From: Blastococcus sp. CT_GayMR20
GTDB taxonomy: Bacteria; Actinomycetota; Actinomycetes; Mycobacteriales; Geodermatophilaceae
Length of the DNA: 64,000 bases
Direction of reading: 5' to 3'
Assembly (NCBI RefSeq): GCF_004570345.1
Contig: NZ_SPQM01000010.1
Location: 12,627 to 76,626, forward strand
The position numbers were made by a program, and so were the translations under genes. Of this stretch, positions 51,886-61,460 are shown piece after piece. Each line of letters starts with the position of its first letter. Positions within the stretch are counted from its first letter, which is position 1. The notes under the pieces are model-generated. The model was not told where the DNA came from. It searched no databases and saw only the letters and a list, made by a program, of their open reading frames with translations.

Positions 51886-52806
51886 ATGCGCGCCCTGAGG
51901 TCCGCCTCGGCACAGCGACCGCTGACGCTCGTCGGCGTGACGATGTCGGCGTGCCTCGCGCTGACCGCGTGCGGCTCCGGAGATGCACCGGACGGTGATG
52001 ACGGCAGCTCCTCGGCGCCGGTGTGGACGGAGACCGACCCGGACCTGGCCGCCGAGCTGGAGGCGGCCGGGAACGACGGCACGCTCGTCGTCGCCACGGA
52101 CCTCACGATCGGACTGCCGTGGGCGGTCGAGGAGGACGGCGAGCAGACCGGCCTGGACATCGACCTCGCGACAGCTCTCGGCGAGGTGCTGGGGGCGGAG
52201 ATAGACCTGCAGAACACCAGCTTCGACAGCCTGATCCCCGGCCTCGTGGCGAATCGGTACGACGTGTCGATCTCCGCGATGCTGGACAACAAGAAGCGGC
52301 AGGAGCAGGTCGACTTCGTCGACTTCATCATCGACGCATCGGGTTTCATAGTCCCCGTCGACAGCGACCTGGCCGACCTGACGCTTGAGACCAGCTGCGG
52401 CCGGACGATCGGCGTGGTGCGCGGCAGCGCCGAGGAGATGTACCTGACCGAGCAGAGCGGGAAGTGCGAGGCCCAGGGCGAGCCCGCCGTGGATCTGCAG
52501 GTCTTCCAGCAGCTGCAGCAGGGCGTGCTGGCCGTCACCAGCGGCCGGATCGAGGCCCTCTGCGGTGACAAGCTGCAGAACGCCTATCTCGAGTCGCAGC
52601 CGGGCGCGCAGGTCAAGCAGGCCGGCGGTGCCATCAACGAAGCACCGGTCGGCATGGCGCTGCCGAAGGGCAGCGAGCTCGTCCCGGTCTTCCAGAAGGC
52701 GCTGCAGGAGCTCATCGACAGCGGGGTCTACCTGGAGATCCTGAAGAAGTACGGCGTCGAGGGCGGCGCGCTCGAGACGGCGACCGTGAACGACGCCCGC
52801 AACTGA
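51886..52806 (+). CDS. ABC transporter substrate-binding lipoprotein, family 3
   Basis: A 306-residue lipoprotein with lipobox LTAC near residue 28, then a family-3 (polar amino acid) binding fold: GTLVVATDLTIGLPW, GLDIDLATALGEVLGAEID, FDSLIPGLVANRYDVSISAM and a C-terminal LIDSGVYLEILKKYGV. It captures a small, probably nitrogen-rich solute outside the membrane. AGGAG precedes the ATG. First gene of the transporter operon. Confidence 0.9.
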   Translation: MRALRSASAQRPLTLVGVTMSACLALTACGSGDAPDGDDGSSSAPVWTETDPDLAAELEAAGNDGTLVVATDLTIGLPWAVEEDGEQTGLDIDLATALGEVLGAEIDLQNTSFDSLIPGLVANRYDVSISAMLDNKKRQEQVDFVDFIIDASGFIVPVDSDLADLTLETSCGRTIGVVRGSAEEMYLTEQSGKCEAQGEPAVDLQVFQQLQQGVLAVTSGRIEALCGDKLQNAYLESQPGAQVKQAGGAINEAPVGMALPKGSELVPVFQKALQELIDSGVYLEILKKYGVEGGALETATVNDARN

Positions 52807-52808
52807 CG

Positions 52809-53825
52809 ATGGATGCGCGTCGCAACACCGGGGCGGGCGGCTCTCCGGAGCCGCCCGCCGGGGACGTGAGGACCGCGCCACCCCCTGGTGGCGTGACAAC
52901 AGTCCCGCCCGCCGGCGAGGTGAAGGCGGTGCCGCTGCGGCATCCGGGCCGGTGGGTGGCCGCCGCCCTGGTCCTCCTCGTGGCCGCCGCCCTGGTCGAG
53001 TCCCTCGTCACCAACGAGCGGTTCATGTGGGACGTCGTCGCGGAGTACGTGTTCTCCTCCGCGATTCTCGAGGGCCTGTGGACGACGCTGTGGCTCACCG
53101 CCGTCTCGATGGCGATCGCCGTCGTGCTGGGCGTGCTGGTCGCGCTCATGCGGCTGTCCCCGAACCCGGTCCTGAGAACCGCGGCGAACTTCTACACCTG
53201 GTTCTTCCGCGGCACGCCACTGCTGGTTCAGCTGATCTTCCTCTTCAACATCTCCGCGCTCTACCCGGTGATCGGCCTGGGCCTGCCTTTCGGGCCGACC
53301 CTGGTAGAGCTCCCGGTCAACGACATCCTCACGCCGGCGGTGGTCGCGATCGTCGGTCTGTCCCTGAACGAGTCCGCCTACATGGCGGAGATCGTTCGGG
53401 CCGGCGTGAACTCGGTGGACCGCGGGCAGACGGAGGCGGCGCAGGCGCTGGGCCTCCCGCGGTCGACGGTGATGCGGCGAATCGTGCTGCCGCAGGCGAT
53501 GCGGGTGATCATCCCGCCGACCGGCAACGAGACGATCTCGATGCTGAAGTACACCTCGCTGGTGTCTGTCATCGCGCTGCCCGAGCTGCTCTACTCCGCG
53601 CAGATCATCTACTCCCGGACGTTCGAGACGATTCCGCTGCTCGTCGTCGCCAGCTTGTGGTACCTGATCGTCACCAGCGTCCTCACGGTCGGGCAGACCT
53701 TCATCGAACGGAGGTTCTCCCGGGACCGGCGCGGCGGCGGGACGGTTGCGCAGGCCTTCCGGCGCCAACTTCGCCCGCACGCGGCAGTGACCGCGTTGTC
53801 CCGGCCTGAGGGTGGACACCCGTGA
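52809..53825 (+). CDS. Amino-acid-type ABC transporter permease
   Basis: A 338-residue permease of the HisM/GlnP family. A proline-rich N-terminal tail of about 50 residues precedes the membrane helices. The family marker ([20 protein letters not shown]) and the EAA loop ([20 protein letters not shown]) are clear. The single permease likely works as a homodimer. It starts two bases after the binding-protein stop, and its own stop overlaps the ATPase GTG. Confidence 0.9.
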   Translation: MDARRNTGAGGSPEPPAGDVRTAPPPGGVTTVPPAGEVKAVPLRHPGRWVAAALVLLVAAALVESLVTNERFMWDVVAEYVFSSAILEGLWTTLWLTAVSMAIAVVLGVLVALMRLSPNPVLRTAANFYTWFFRGTPLLVQLIFLFNISALYPVIGLGLPFGPTLVELPVNDILTPAVVAIVGLSLNESAYMAEIVRAGVNSVDRGQTEAAQALGLPRSTVMRRIVLPQAMRVIIPPTGNETISMLKYTSLVSVIALPELLYSAQIIYSRTFETIPLLVVASLWYLIVTSVLTVGQTFIERRFSRDRRGGGTVAQAFRRQLRPHAAVTALSRPEGGHP

Positions 53826-54589
53826 CCGCCGACACGATGGTCAAGCTGCACGGGATCCGCAAGTCCTTCGGACGCCTCGAGGTCCTCGCCGGGGTGGACC
53901 TCGAGGTGGGCGCCGGAGAGGTGCTCTGCCTCATCGGCCCCTCGGGCTCCGGCAAGTCCACGTTGCTGCGGTGCATCAACCACCTCGAGAAGGTCGACGC
54001 CGGGCACATCGAGGTCGACGGCGAGCTGGTCGGGTACCGCCGCAAAGGCCACAAGGTGTACGAGCTGAAGGACCGCGAGATCTGCCGCAAGCGTGAGCAG
54101 ATCGGGATGGTGTTCCAGCAGTTCAACTTGTTCCCGCACATGACCGTGCTCCGCAACATCGTCGAAGCGCCGGTGCGGCTCGGCCGAATGAGCCAGCGGG
54201 ACAGCGAAGCCGCGGGCCGCGAGCTGCTCGGCAAGGTCGGGCTGTCCGAGAAGGAGTCGGCGTACCCGTGGCAGCTGTCCGGAGGACAGCAGCAGCGCGT
54301 CGCGATCGCCCGCGCGCTCGCGATGCGCCCCAAGCTGATGCTGTTCGACGAGCCGACCTCCGCGCTCGATCCCGAGCTCGTCGGCGACGTCCTCGCCGTC
54401 ATGACCGATCTCGCTCGGGACGGTATGACGATGATCGTCGTCACCCACGAGATGGCGTTCGCGCGCGAGGTCGCGGACCGCGTCGTCTTCATGGATCAGG
54501 GCCAGCTGGTCGAGCAGGGGCCGCCCGAGCAGGTGCTGGGGCGGCCGTCGCACGAGCGCACCAAGGCGTTCCTTCGCCGCGTGCTCTAG
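53822..54589 (+). CDS. Amino-acid-type ABC transporter ATP-binding protein
   Basis: A 255-residue ATPase of the GlnQ/HisP type: Walker [11 protein letters not shown]-loop [14 protein letters not shown], signature LSGGQQQR, Walker [15 protein letters not shown]-loop VTHE. An insertion of about 20 residues with [11 protein letters not shown] lies before the Q-loop, as in related histidine-type ATPases. GTG start coupled to the permease stop. Confidence 0.92.
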   Translation: MTADTMVKLHGIRKSFGRLEVLAGVDLEVGAGEVLCLIGPSGSGKSTLLRCINHLEKVDAGHIEVDGELVGYRRKGHKVYELKDREICRKREQIGMVFQQFNLFPHMTVLRNIVEAPVRLGRMSQRDSEAAGRELLGKVGLSEKESAYPWQLSGGQQQRVAIARALAMRPKLMLFDEPTSALDPELVGDVLAVMTDLARDGMTMIVVTHEMAFAREVADRVVFMDQGQLVEQGPPEQVLGRPSHERTKAFLRRVL

Positions 54590-54646
54590 GCCTCCACGCC
54601 ACCACGTTCAACTGCGCCCGCGTCGGGTGCACCGGAAGGAGCAGTC

Positions 54647-55696
54647 GTGACAGCACGCCAGGAGTGGCTGGACCGGCACGGGGTCGCGCACCTCAAGGAG
54701 CCCGGACTCGTCCTGAACGGCAAGTTCGAGGACCGCCACGAGCCGCGGATCTGGAACTGGTTGCGGCCCTGGGACTTCGCCTCGCCGTTCGACGTCGGGA
54801 TCATCGGCGCCGGGCTCTCGACCACCTCGATCCTCCCGACCGCGTGCTTCGCCGCGCCCGACGCACTGCGACTGTCCACTCCGTCGTTCACGACGTACAG
54901 CCCGGACTTCGACGTCGACATCGCCACGATGGTCGCTCGCGACCTGGGCGACATCGGGATGCCGATTCTCGATCAGCGGGAGGCGCTGCAGCGGATCGAA
55001 GACACCATGGAGGCCCTGTGGCGCGCGTCCGGCGACGCGTTCCTCGTGCTGATCGGCGGCGACCACGCGGTGACCGCGCCCGCCGCCCGTGCGTACGCCC
55101 GCTCCCACCCGGGGCAGAAGATGGGACTGATCCACTTCGACGCGCACAACGACGTGCGCGTGATGGACCACGGCCCGACCAACGGCACGCCGATCCGCCA
55201 GCTCCTCGAGTCGGGCCTGCCGTTCTCCGGCGAGAACCTGGTGCAGGTCGGCATCCACGGGTTCATGAATGCCAGCTACTACAAGCGGTGGGTGGAAGGA
55301 CACGGCGGGACGATCATCACCGGGCGTCAGGTGCGCCGGGCCGGGATCGACGCCGTGATCGAGGAGGCGGTGCAGATCGCCTGCGAGGGCACCGACGCCG
55401 TGTACGTCACCGTCGACATCGACGTGCTGGAGCTCGCTTACGGCACCGGGACCGGGGCCGCGACTCCGGAGGGCCTGCACCCGATGGACCTGTACGAGGC
55501 ACTGTTCGCGCTGGGCCAGAACCCGAAGGTGGCCGCGATCGACTTCGTGGAGCACGACCCCGCCCGGGACGTGTCCACGATGACCGGCCGCACGATGACC
55601 GGCGCGCTGCTCACCTTTCTCGCCGGACTGTTCCTGCGGCGCAACGACGGCTGGCGCGGCTACGACCCGACGCCCATCACCGGGGACGACCTCTAG
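54647..55696 (+). CDS. Ureohydrolase (agmatinase/arginase family)
   Basis: A 349-residue binuclear manganese hydrolase that cleaves guanidino compounds to urea and an amine. Metal ligands are visible in GGDHA, HFDAHNDV and VTVDIDVLELAYGTGTG. The last motif has EL where most members read DP, a small departure. It follows the transporter by 57 bases with AGGAG before a GTG start, so import and hydrolysis of a guanidino substrate is the simplest reading. Which substrate is not decidable here. Confidence 0.85.
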   Translation: MTARQEWLDRHGVAHLKEPGLVLNGKFEDRHEPRIWNWLRPWDFASPFDVGIIGAGLSTTSILPTACFAAPDALRLSTPSFTTYSPDFDVDIATMVARDLGDIGMPILDQREALQRIEDTMEALWRASGDAFLVLIGGDHAVTAPAARAYARSHPGQKMGLIHFDAHNDVRVMDHGPTNGTPIRQLLESGLPFSGENLVQVGIHGFMNASYYKRWVEGHGGTIITGRQVRRAGIDAVIEEAVQIACEGTDAVYVTVDIDVLELAYGTGTGAATPEGLHPMDLYEALFALGQNPKVAAIDFVEHDPARDVSTMTGRTMTGALLTFLAGLFLRRNDGWRGYDPTPITGDDL

Positions 55697-55701
55697 CCGG
55701 C

Positions 55702-55986
55702 ATGGTCTACGAGGTGGTGGGGTGGTTCGGAGCGGCGTTGGGACTCGCGGCCTACGGGCTCGCCGCGCGAGGGCGGTGGCCCGCGACAGGCTGGCGGAAC
55801 GCGGTCGCAAACATCGTCGCCGGGAGCTGTCTCCTGGTGAACGGCCTGCACCACTCGGCGCTTCCGTCGGTCGGTCTCAACGTCGTGTGGACGCTCATCG
55901 GGATCGGGACGCTGTTGCGCGCCCGGGGCCTCCCCCAGAGGGCCGCGGGCACCGTCGTGGGCGCCCCTCTCGACGCGGACGAGTAA
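55702..55986 (+). CDS. Small CBU_0592-like membrane protein
   Basis: A 94-residue protein with three hydrophobic segments (VVGWFGAALGLAAYGLAA, NIVAGSCLLVNGL, LNVVWTLIGIGTLL), matching the layout of the CBU_0592 family of small membrane proteins. It starts 5 bases after the ureohydrolase stop, so it is likely the last gene of this operon. Function unknown. Confidence 0.7.
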   Translation: MVYEVVGWFGAALGLAAYGLAARGRWPATGWRNAVANIVAGSCLLVNGLHHSALPSVGLNVVWTLIGIGTLLRARGLPQRAAGTVVGAPLDADE

Positions 55987-56167
55987 CCCCGGTCAGCGCG
56001 ACCCGCCACTACCTCGGTGAGCCTCGACGGCCTGAGTGCCCCGAGGGCAGGGAATACGAGCCGTGATCCTCAAGGAAACGCCCTTCGACGCCTCGGCAGC
56101 TGCGGTGCTTGTACGGTGCAGCGAGATGGGAATCTCAGCCACTGCAGGCTTGACCGAGAACGTGCAA

Positions 56168-56310
56168 CCGGGCGTCGACATGAAGCTGCTCGGCCACAGC
56201 CAGGTGCGCACGGAGATGGACAGGAACAGGCACCTCCTGTCCGTCCTGGCCCGCGACGCGGCGGACCGCGTGGGCGCCTCCTGCACACAGGTGAGACGAG
56301 ACGAACTGCA
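56168..56310 (+). pseudogene. Tyrosine integrase C-terminal remnant
   Basis: The stretch LLGHSQVRTEMDRNRHLL followed by SVLARDAADRVGA matches the end of tyrosine integrases, whose catalytic GHSS/Q-x-TxxxYxH box normally ends in a tyrosine. Here the tyrosine position reads asparagine (DRNRH for DRYSH) and no catalytic N-terminal part exists upstream. A dead fragment, about 50 bases from a tRNA fragment. Confidence 0.65.
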
Positions 56311-56362
56311 ACCCCGGAAACGTCGACTCAGGGTTCGACGAAGGAGGACCTGCTCACAAGGG

Positions 56363-56404
56363 TGGGGCTGAGGGGACTCGAACCCCTGACCGGCACACTG
56401 CCAG
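56363..56404 (-). tRNA. 3' half of tRNA-Ala(GGC), attachment-site scar
   Basis: On the minus strand this reads the anticodon loop CTGGCAG, a truncated stem, the T arm GGGGTTCGAGTCCCC and the acceptor end CAGCCCCA. The 5' half is absent, so it is not a functional tRNA. Such half copies form when an element integrates into a tRNA gene and carries the 3' end as its att site. The nearby integrase remnant supports this. Confidence 0.6.
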
Positions 56405-56770
56405 GGCGGCTTGAGCGGGTCCGAGAACGTTCGCCGACGTACTCACGCAAGTCAGAGGAGAGTGAGATCTCGACGACCCCCTGAACGCCACGCCTCGGCC
56501 ACCATCGTGGCACCACAAGGAGGGACTGACCTCGCTCCGATTGACTCGTGCCGGTAGAGGCGAGACCCGCTGCGGCCGCGCGAGTGACGTTTCCATTTTC
56601 GATCGGGGTGAGCTGGCCAAGTGGCGTCGCCGCCCGTCCGGGGGTCCCTATGGTCTGGCTCCGAGCAGCACCACACCGGGGAGGACATCGAGCCCCGCAG
56701 ACCATGCATTCGCCCACCTCTTCGGAACTCCTGCCCTTCCGACCGGGGCCCGCCGTGTCACCGCGGCGGC

Positions 56771-58051
56771 TCAGGCGCTGTGCAGGTCTTCTCGTCTGCG
56801 GTCGGTCTTGTAGGGCGCGGGGGCGACGGTGGCTCGGATCTCCTTCTGCGGGCCGCCGGGGTTGCCCCAGTGGACCGTCACCGGCGTCCCGACCTCGGCG
56901 TGGGCGACGTCGAGGGTGCCGAGCGAGAGCATCTCCCGGAAGTAGTAGCTGTAGCCGCGGGAGGTCGCCACCCCGACGTGCTCGCCGTCCCGCGTGACCC
57001 TGTCCGCCCACATGAACCCGCGCTGGTCACGCGGCATGTCCATGAACGGGTAGTTCTCCCCGGGCCGGAAGAGCGACGCGTGCACGTCGAGGACGTCGTC
57101 GGCGTTCCACACGAGGGTGCGGATCGTCCGACGGGGATTGGCCTTCTCCGCCTCGAGTGCCTCTCGACCGAGGAAGTCGTGGTCGAACTTGATGTTGCGG
57201 CCCCAGCCGAGCTCGACCGGGCTGCGGTAGTACTCGGAGATGTCCTGCCCGTCGTAGGAGCCTGCGATGTAGGCGGGCTGGGCGAACGCGGGCATCGACG
57301 CGGTGAACAGCTCCAGGTAGTCCGCGGTCTCCGGCTCGAAGATCGCCGGGATGTAGTCCGTCGCGATGGTGGGGAAGCACGCCTCGAGGTGGTTGATCGG
57401 TGCCGTCCGGCCGCCGAGCTTGCGGATTCCGAACTCCTGGCCCGCCTCGAGGACGGCGTCGTACACCTCCTGCTTGTGCTCGACAGGCCCCTGGAGTTCG
57501 AAGCCGATCTCGCCCGCCATGCCCTGACGGAGGGCGTAGACCTCGTGGCCGGCGACGGTGATGGTGTTGACGTACATGAAGCCGGTGTCGCGCAGCCCGC
57601 TTCCGGCGATCTTGTCCAGCACGTTGACCGACTGCGGACCGGACACCTGGAGGATGAACCAGTCGTCCCTCTCCACCTGCACGTCGTAGTCGGTGGAGGC
57701 GAGGTGGTGGCTGGCCCAGAACCCTCCGCGTCCGTGGAGCATGAACTCCTCGGGCCCGAACCGGGTGAGAACGCCTTCGTGGATGACCTTGCCGTTCCGG
57801 TTGGTGTGGATCGCGTGCTTGGACTGGCCGATGTCGAACCTCGCGAAGCTGTTGACCGTGATCTCGCTCAGCAACGCCAGGACGTCCGGCCCGGTGAAGC
57901 GGTGCTGCCAGAGGAACGACCAGTCCCCGATGTAGCAGGTCTGCTTCCACGACAGGCTCTCGTCCAGCCAATCGGTGTATTCGGGCTCACCGAAGCGGCT
58001 CCAGGCGTATCCCTCGGGAGCCCGACGCATGCGGCTGACTGAATAGTCCAT
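56771..58051 (-). CDS. GcvT/LigM-like aminomethyltransferase family protein
   Basis: A 426-residue protein of the GcvT (folate-binding) family: an N-terminal domain (GPDVLALLSEITVNSFARF, GQSKHAIHTNRNGKVI), VSGPQSVNVLDKIAG, then GEIGFELQGPVEHKQEVYDAVL and a C-terminal beta domain. The overall layout resembles LigM and DesA, tetrahydrofolate-dependent aryl O-demethylases, more than the glycine-cleavage T protein. It probably transfers a one-carbon group from an O- or N-methyl substrate to folate. Single gene on this strand. Confidence 0.75.
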   Translation of the reverse strand: MDYSVSRMRRAPEGYAWSRFGEPEYTDWLDESLSWKQTCYIGDWSFLWQHRFTGPDVLALLSEITVNSFARFDIGQSKHAIHTNRNGKVIHEGVLTRFGPEEFMLHGRGGFWASHHLASTDYDVQVERDDWFILQVSGPQSVNVLDKIAGSGLRDTGFMYVNTITVAGHEVYALRQGMAGEIGFELQGPVEHKQEVYDAVLEAGQEFGIRKLGGRTAPINHLEACFPTIATDYIPAIFEPETADYLELFTASMPAFAQPAYIAGSYDGQDISEYYRSPVELGWGRNIKFDHDFLGREALEAEKANPRRTIRTLVWNADDVLDVHASLFRPGENYPFMDMPRDQRGFMWADRVTRDGEHVGVATSRGYSYYFREMLSLGTLDVAHAEVGTPVTVHWGNPGGPQKEIRATVAPAPYKTDRRREDLHSA

Positions 58052-58305
58052 CGACGTCCTCGCTGTGGTGTCGGCAGGCGCTGTCCACCTCGGACGCTAG
58101 GCCCCGCTCCCCCCGGAGTCAGCGCGAGCGGTGGTTCTCGCGGGCGTCGTTCGGGCAGGAGCGGCAACGGCGCACGTGCCGGCCGACTCGAAGATCCCCG
58201 GCGTGGGCGCGCGACAAGCCGCCGAGGGCATCCGTCGCGTTGTCGTTGGATCGAGGCCCCTACCTATGCTCGAGCCCCACGTGGACGAGCTAGGGCGGCG
58301 CGCCG

Positions 58306-59199
58306 ATGAACTCAGCCCCATCCTCCGTGGCTCCGTTGGGAGCAGGAGCCCTGATCCTGGCCGGCGGCTCGCTCGGCCCGGTGCCGTTCGAGGAGCGGCT
58401 AGGTGCGGCAGTGGCCGGAGGCTTCGACGGGATCGGCCTGTCGGTGGCGGAGTACCTGCGCCTGCGCGATGAGGGGTACGCGGTCTCCCAGATGCGCGAG
58501 GCGCTGGACCGCCATGGCTTACGCCTGGCCGAGCTGACCGTCTTCACGGGCTTCTCGGCGCCCGACGCGCTGGTCGGGACCGCGCCGACCCCCCACCTCC
58601 GCTATACGGACCGGCAGACGGAAGCGACCTTCTTCGAGATGGCCGAGGCTTTCGGTGCCCGCCATCTGCAGGCCGTCGGCACCTTCGGCACCGACGTTCT
58701 CGAGGAGGATGCGGCGGAGAGGTTCGCGGGGCTCTGTGATCGCGCAGCGGAATCCGGCCTGCTGGTGGCCCTGGAGTTCGTTCCCACCACGAACGTCCCG
58801 GACGCCGGCGTCGCCCAACGCGTCGTGGCGGCAGCCGGCCGCCCCAACGGCGGGTTGTGCGTCGACAGCTGGCACCACTTCCGGGGCCGCGCGGACGACG
58901 ACCTGCTCCGCGCGATGGATCCCGACCGGGTGATCATGATCCAGCTTGACGACGGACCCCGCTCCCCGCAGGACCCCGACTTCATCACCGACACCGTGCT
59001 GAACCGGCTGCCACCCGGCGAAGGCGACTTCGACCTGACGTCCTTCCTGCGCCTGCTCCGGGGTATGGGCGTGCAGGCACCGATCTCCGTCGAGGTCCTG
59101 TCGGCTGACCTCCGAGCCCGAGCGGCCGCCGAGGTGGCCACTCTCCTCGGGGACGCGACCCGCAGCGTGATCATCGCCAGCACGAACCCCCGCACGTGA
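58306..59199 (+). CDS. TIM-barrel sugar-phosphate isomerase/epimerase-like protein
   Basis: A 297-residue protein of the xylose-isomerase-like/AP-endonuclease-2 barrel. Candidate metal ligands are in ALEFVPTT, CVDSWHHF, IQLDDG and SVEVLS. Members include epimerases, isomerases and hydroxypyruvate isomerase. The start lacks a strong ribosome site. It is followed by the luciferase-like gene 37 bases later on the same strand, so they are likely co-transcribed. Confidence 0.75.
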   Translation: MNSAPSSVAPLGAGALILAGGSLGPVPFEERLGAAVAGGFDGIGLSVAEYLRLRDEGYAVSQMREALDRHGLRLAELTVFTGFSAPDALVGTAPTPHLRYTDRQTEATFFEMAEAFGARHLQAVGTFGTDVLEEDAAERFAGLCDRAAESGLLVALEFVPTTNVPDAGVAQRVVAAAGRPNGGLCVDSWHHFRGRADDDLLRAMDPDRVIMIQLDDGPRSPQDPDFITDTVLNRLPPGEGDFDLTSFLRLLRGMGVQAPISVEVLSADLRARAAAEVATLLGDATRSVIIASTNPRT

Positions 59200-59236
59200 C
59201 AGCCATCGAGACGACCAGCGTCAGGGAGCGGCAAGC

Positions 59237-60265
59237 ATGGTGCACGTAGGTCTCCTCATGACCGACATCCCCAAGACCGTCAGCCCGCGGCAGCAGTTCG
59301 AGGACACGCTGCGCGTCGTCGACGCGGCACAGGAGGCCGGCTTCACCCACATCACCTTCGGCCAGCACTTCCTCTACGGCGACCTCAGCTACCTGCAGCC
59401 GGTGCCGTTGCTCGCCCGGCTCGCGGCGCACGTGGACCCGCACGTCCGCCTGGTGACCAGCGTGCTCATCACGCCGCTGTACCACCCGGTGATGCTCGCC
59501 GAGGAGCTGGCGACCCTCGACGTCGTGACGGAGGGGCGACTGGTCGTCGGGGCGGGCATCGGGTACCGGCCCGACGAGTTCCGCGACTTCGAGATCCCGT
59601 TCCGGGAACGTGCGCCGCGCACCGACGAGATCCTCGACATCATGGTCCGGCTCTGGACGGAGGAGGAGGTCACCCACCACGGGCGGTTCTGGAACCTGGA
59701 GGGGGTTCGGCCGCATCTCCTGCCGGTGCAGCAGCCACACCCGCCGATCTGGATCGGCGCGCACAGCGATGCGGGTGCCCGCCGGGCCGGGCGGTTCGGC
59801 GACGCCTTCACGGTGCCTCCCGAGACGACCGTCGCCCAGGTGCGCGAACGCTTCGAGATCGTCCGAGCCGGTTTCGCGGCCCGTGGCAAGCCCTTCGGTC
59901 CGCAGCCCCTGCGCCGCAACATCTTCGTCGCCGACACGCACGAGGCGGCGGTCGAGGGCTACGCGAAGGTGACGCAGGCGCGGTACCTGACCTACCGGGA
60001 CCGCGGGCTGGACGTGCTGAAGGACGCCGACCTGCGGGGCGACTTCGAGCAGGCGGTGTCCGACCACGCCGTCCTCGGCACTCCGGACGAGGTCATCGCC
60101 GCGCTGACCGACATCGTCACCACGCTGCCGGTCGACCCTCTCCTCTTCCGTCCGCAGTGGCCCACCATGAGCGCCGACGAGGGGATCGCCACCATCCGGC
60201 GGCTCGGTCGCGAGATTCTCCCCGCGCTGGCAGCCGTCGCACCGCTGACCTCCATGCCGGACTGA
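59237..60265 (+). CDS. LLM-class flavin-dependent oxidoreductase
   Basis: A 342-residue luciferase-like monooxygenase or F420-dependent enzyme: HITFGQHFLYGDL, VRLVTSVLITPLYHPVMLAEELATLDVVTEGRLVVGAGIGYRPDEF, PPIWIGAHSDAGARRAGRFGD. The coenzyme (FMN or F420) is not clear from the sequence. It may act on the product of the neighbouring TIM-barrel protein. Confidence 0.85.
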   Translation: MVHVGLLMTDIPKTVSPRQQFEDTLRVVDAAQEAGFTHITFGQHFLYGDLSYLQPVPLLARLAAHVDPHVRLVTSVLITPLYHPVMLAEELATLDVVTEGRLVVGAGIGYRPDEFRDFEIPFRERAPRTDEILDIMVRLWTEEEVTHHGRFWNLEGVRPHLLPVQQPHPPIWIGAHSDAGARRAGRFGDAFTVPPETTVAQVRERFEIVRAGFAARGKPFGPQPLRRNIFVADTHEAAVEGYAKVTQARYLTYRDRGLDVLKDADLRGDFEQAVSDHAVLGTPDEVIAALTDIVTTLPVDPLLFRPQWPTMSADEGIATIRRLGREILPALAAVAPLTSMPD

Positions 60266-60503
60266 CCGGCCCGCGTCGATCCCGCCGTCGCGGGGTCCTG
60301 TTGCCTGGCCCCAGAAGCGACGCCGGCCGCTCTCCGTGCGCCCCGCCTCGTAGCCGTCGGCCACGTAATCGGAGGGCTCTGAGGCGATACGAGTCTGCCG
60401 GTTGAGCATGGAACTCTGCGCTCAAGTACCAGACCGCACCACACGTGCCTCCTAGCGTCGGGCGTCATCAGACCCCGCCGGGGTCCGCGCCGGAGGAGGA
60501 GAC

Positions 60504-61367
60504 ATGCCGGACACCCTCACCAGCAGGGAGCTGCACGAGATCGACGACGCGAACGCCAGCGGAAGACGGCCGGTGTTGTTCGTACACGGCCTGTGGTTGC
60601 TGGCCAGCAGCTGGGACCGTTGGCGCCATGTGTTCGAGTCGGCAGGCTTCACAACCGTGGCGCCGGGCTGGCCGGACGACCCGGAGACCGTGCAGGAGGC
60701 CCGCGCGAACCCGGACGTGTTCGCGCGCAAGATGGTGCATCAGGTCACGGACCACTACGCCGAGGCCATCGGGCGCCTGGACCGCAAGCCGGCCGTCGTC
60801 GGGCACTCCTTCGGCGGCCTGTTCGCGCAGATGCTCGCAGCCGAGGGACTCTCGGTGACGACGGTGGCGATCGACCCGTCTCCCTTCCGCGGAGTGCTGC
60901 CCGTGCCGACGTCGACCATCAAGGCCTCGGCCGCGGTGCTCAGCAACCCGGCCAACCGCGGACGCGCGATCGCGCTGACCTTCGAACAGTTCACCTACGG
61001 CTGGGGTAACGCGCTGTCGGAGGAGGAGGCACGGCGGCTCTACGAGGAGTTCCACGTCGCCGGTTCGGGCGTCCCGATCTTCCAGGCGGTCGCGGCGAAC
61101 CTGAACCCGTTCACAGAGATCAAGGTGAACACGCACGCCGCCGACCGCGGGCCGCTGCTGATCATCTCCGGCGAGAAGGACCACCAGGTGCCCCGCGCCC
61201 TCAGCCATGGCGCCTACAAGCACCAGAAGCACAACACCGCCATCACCGAATTCGTGGAGCTGCCCAACCGCGGCCACTCGCTGACCATCGACTCGGGCTG
61301 GCGCGAGGTGGCCGACACCGCCCTGAACTTCGTGAAGGCGCACAGCCGCATGCCGGAAGCCGTCTGA
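60504..61367 (+). CDS. Alpha/beta hydrolase
   Basis: A 287-residue alpha/beta hydrolase: oxyanion region FVHGLWLLASSWDRW, nucleophile GHSFGG, acid in SGEKDHQVP and histidine in NRGHSLT. GGAGGAGGAGACC precedes the ATG, a strong ribosome site. Substrate unknown. Confidence 0.87.
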   Translation: MPDTLTSRELHEIDDANASGRRPVLFVHGLWLLASSWDRWRHVFESAGFTTVAPGWPDDPETVQEARANPDVFARKMVHQVTDHYAEAIGRLDRKPAVVGHSFGGLFAQMLAAEGLSVTTVAIDPSPFRGVLPVPTSTIKASAAVLSNPANRGRAIALTFEQFTYGWGNALSEEEARRLYEEFHVAGSGVPIFQAVAANLNPFTEIKVNTHAADRGPLLIISGEKDHQVPRALSHGAYKHQKHNTAITEFVELPNRGHSLTIDSGWREVADTALNFVKAHSRMPEAV

Positions 61368-61460
61368 CCGCCAGCGCCCGACCAAGCAGGCACGGTCGGC
61401 CACATCGGCCGACCGGCCCGGTCCGCATCGCCATGTCCACCGACACGACAGAGGTCCGTC

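Larger units (their letters stand above)
55987..56770. other. Gene-poor scar region
   Basis: 784 bases between the transport operon and the GcvT-like gene. Apart from an integrase remnant and a tRNA fragment I see no credible gene. ORFs on both strands here are short and lack family motifs or ribosome sites. Confidence 0.55.
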
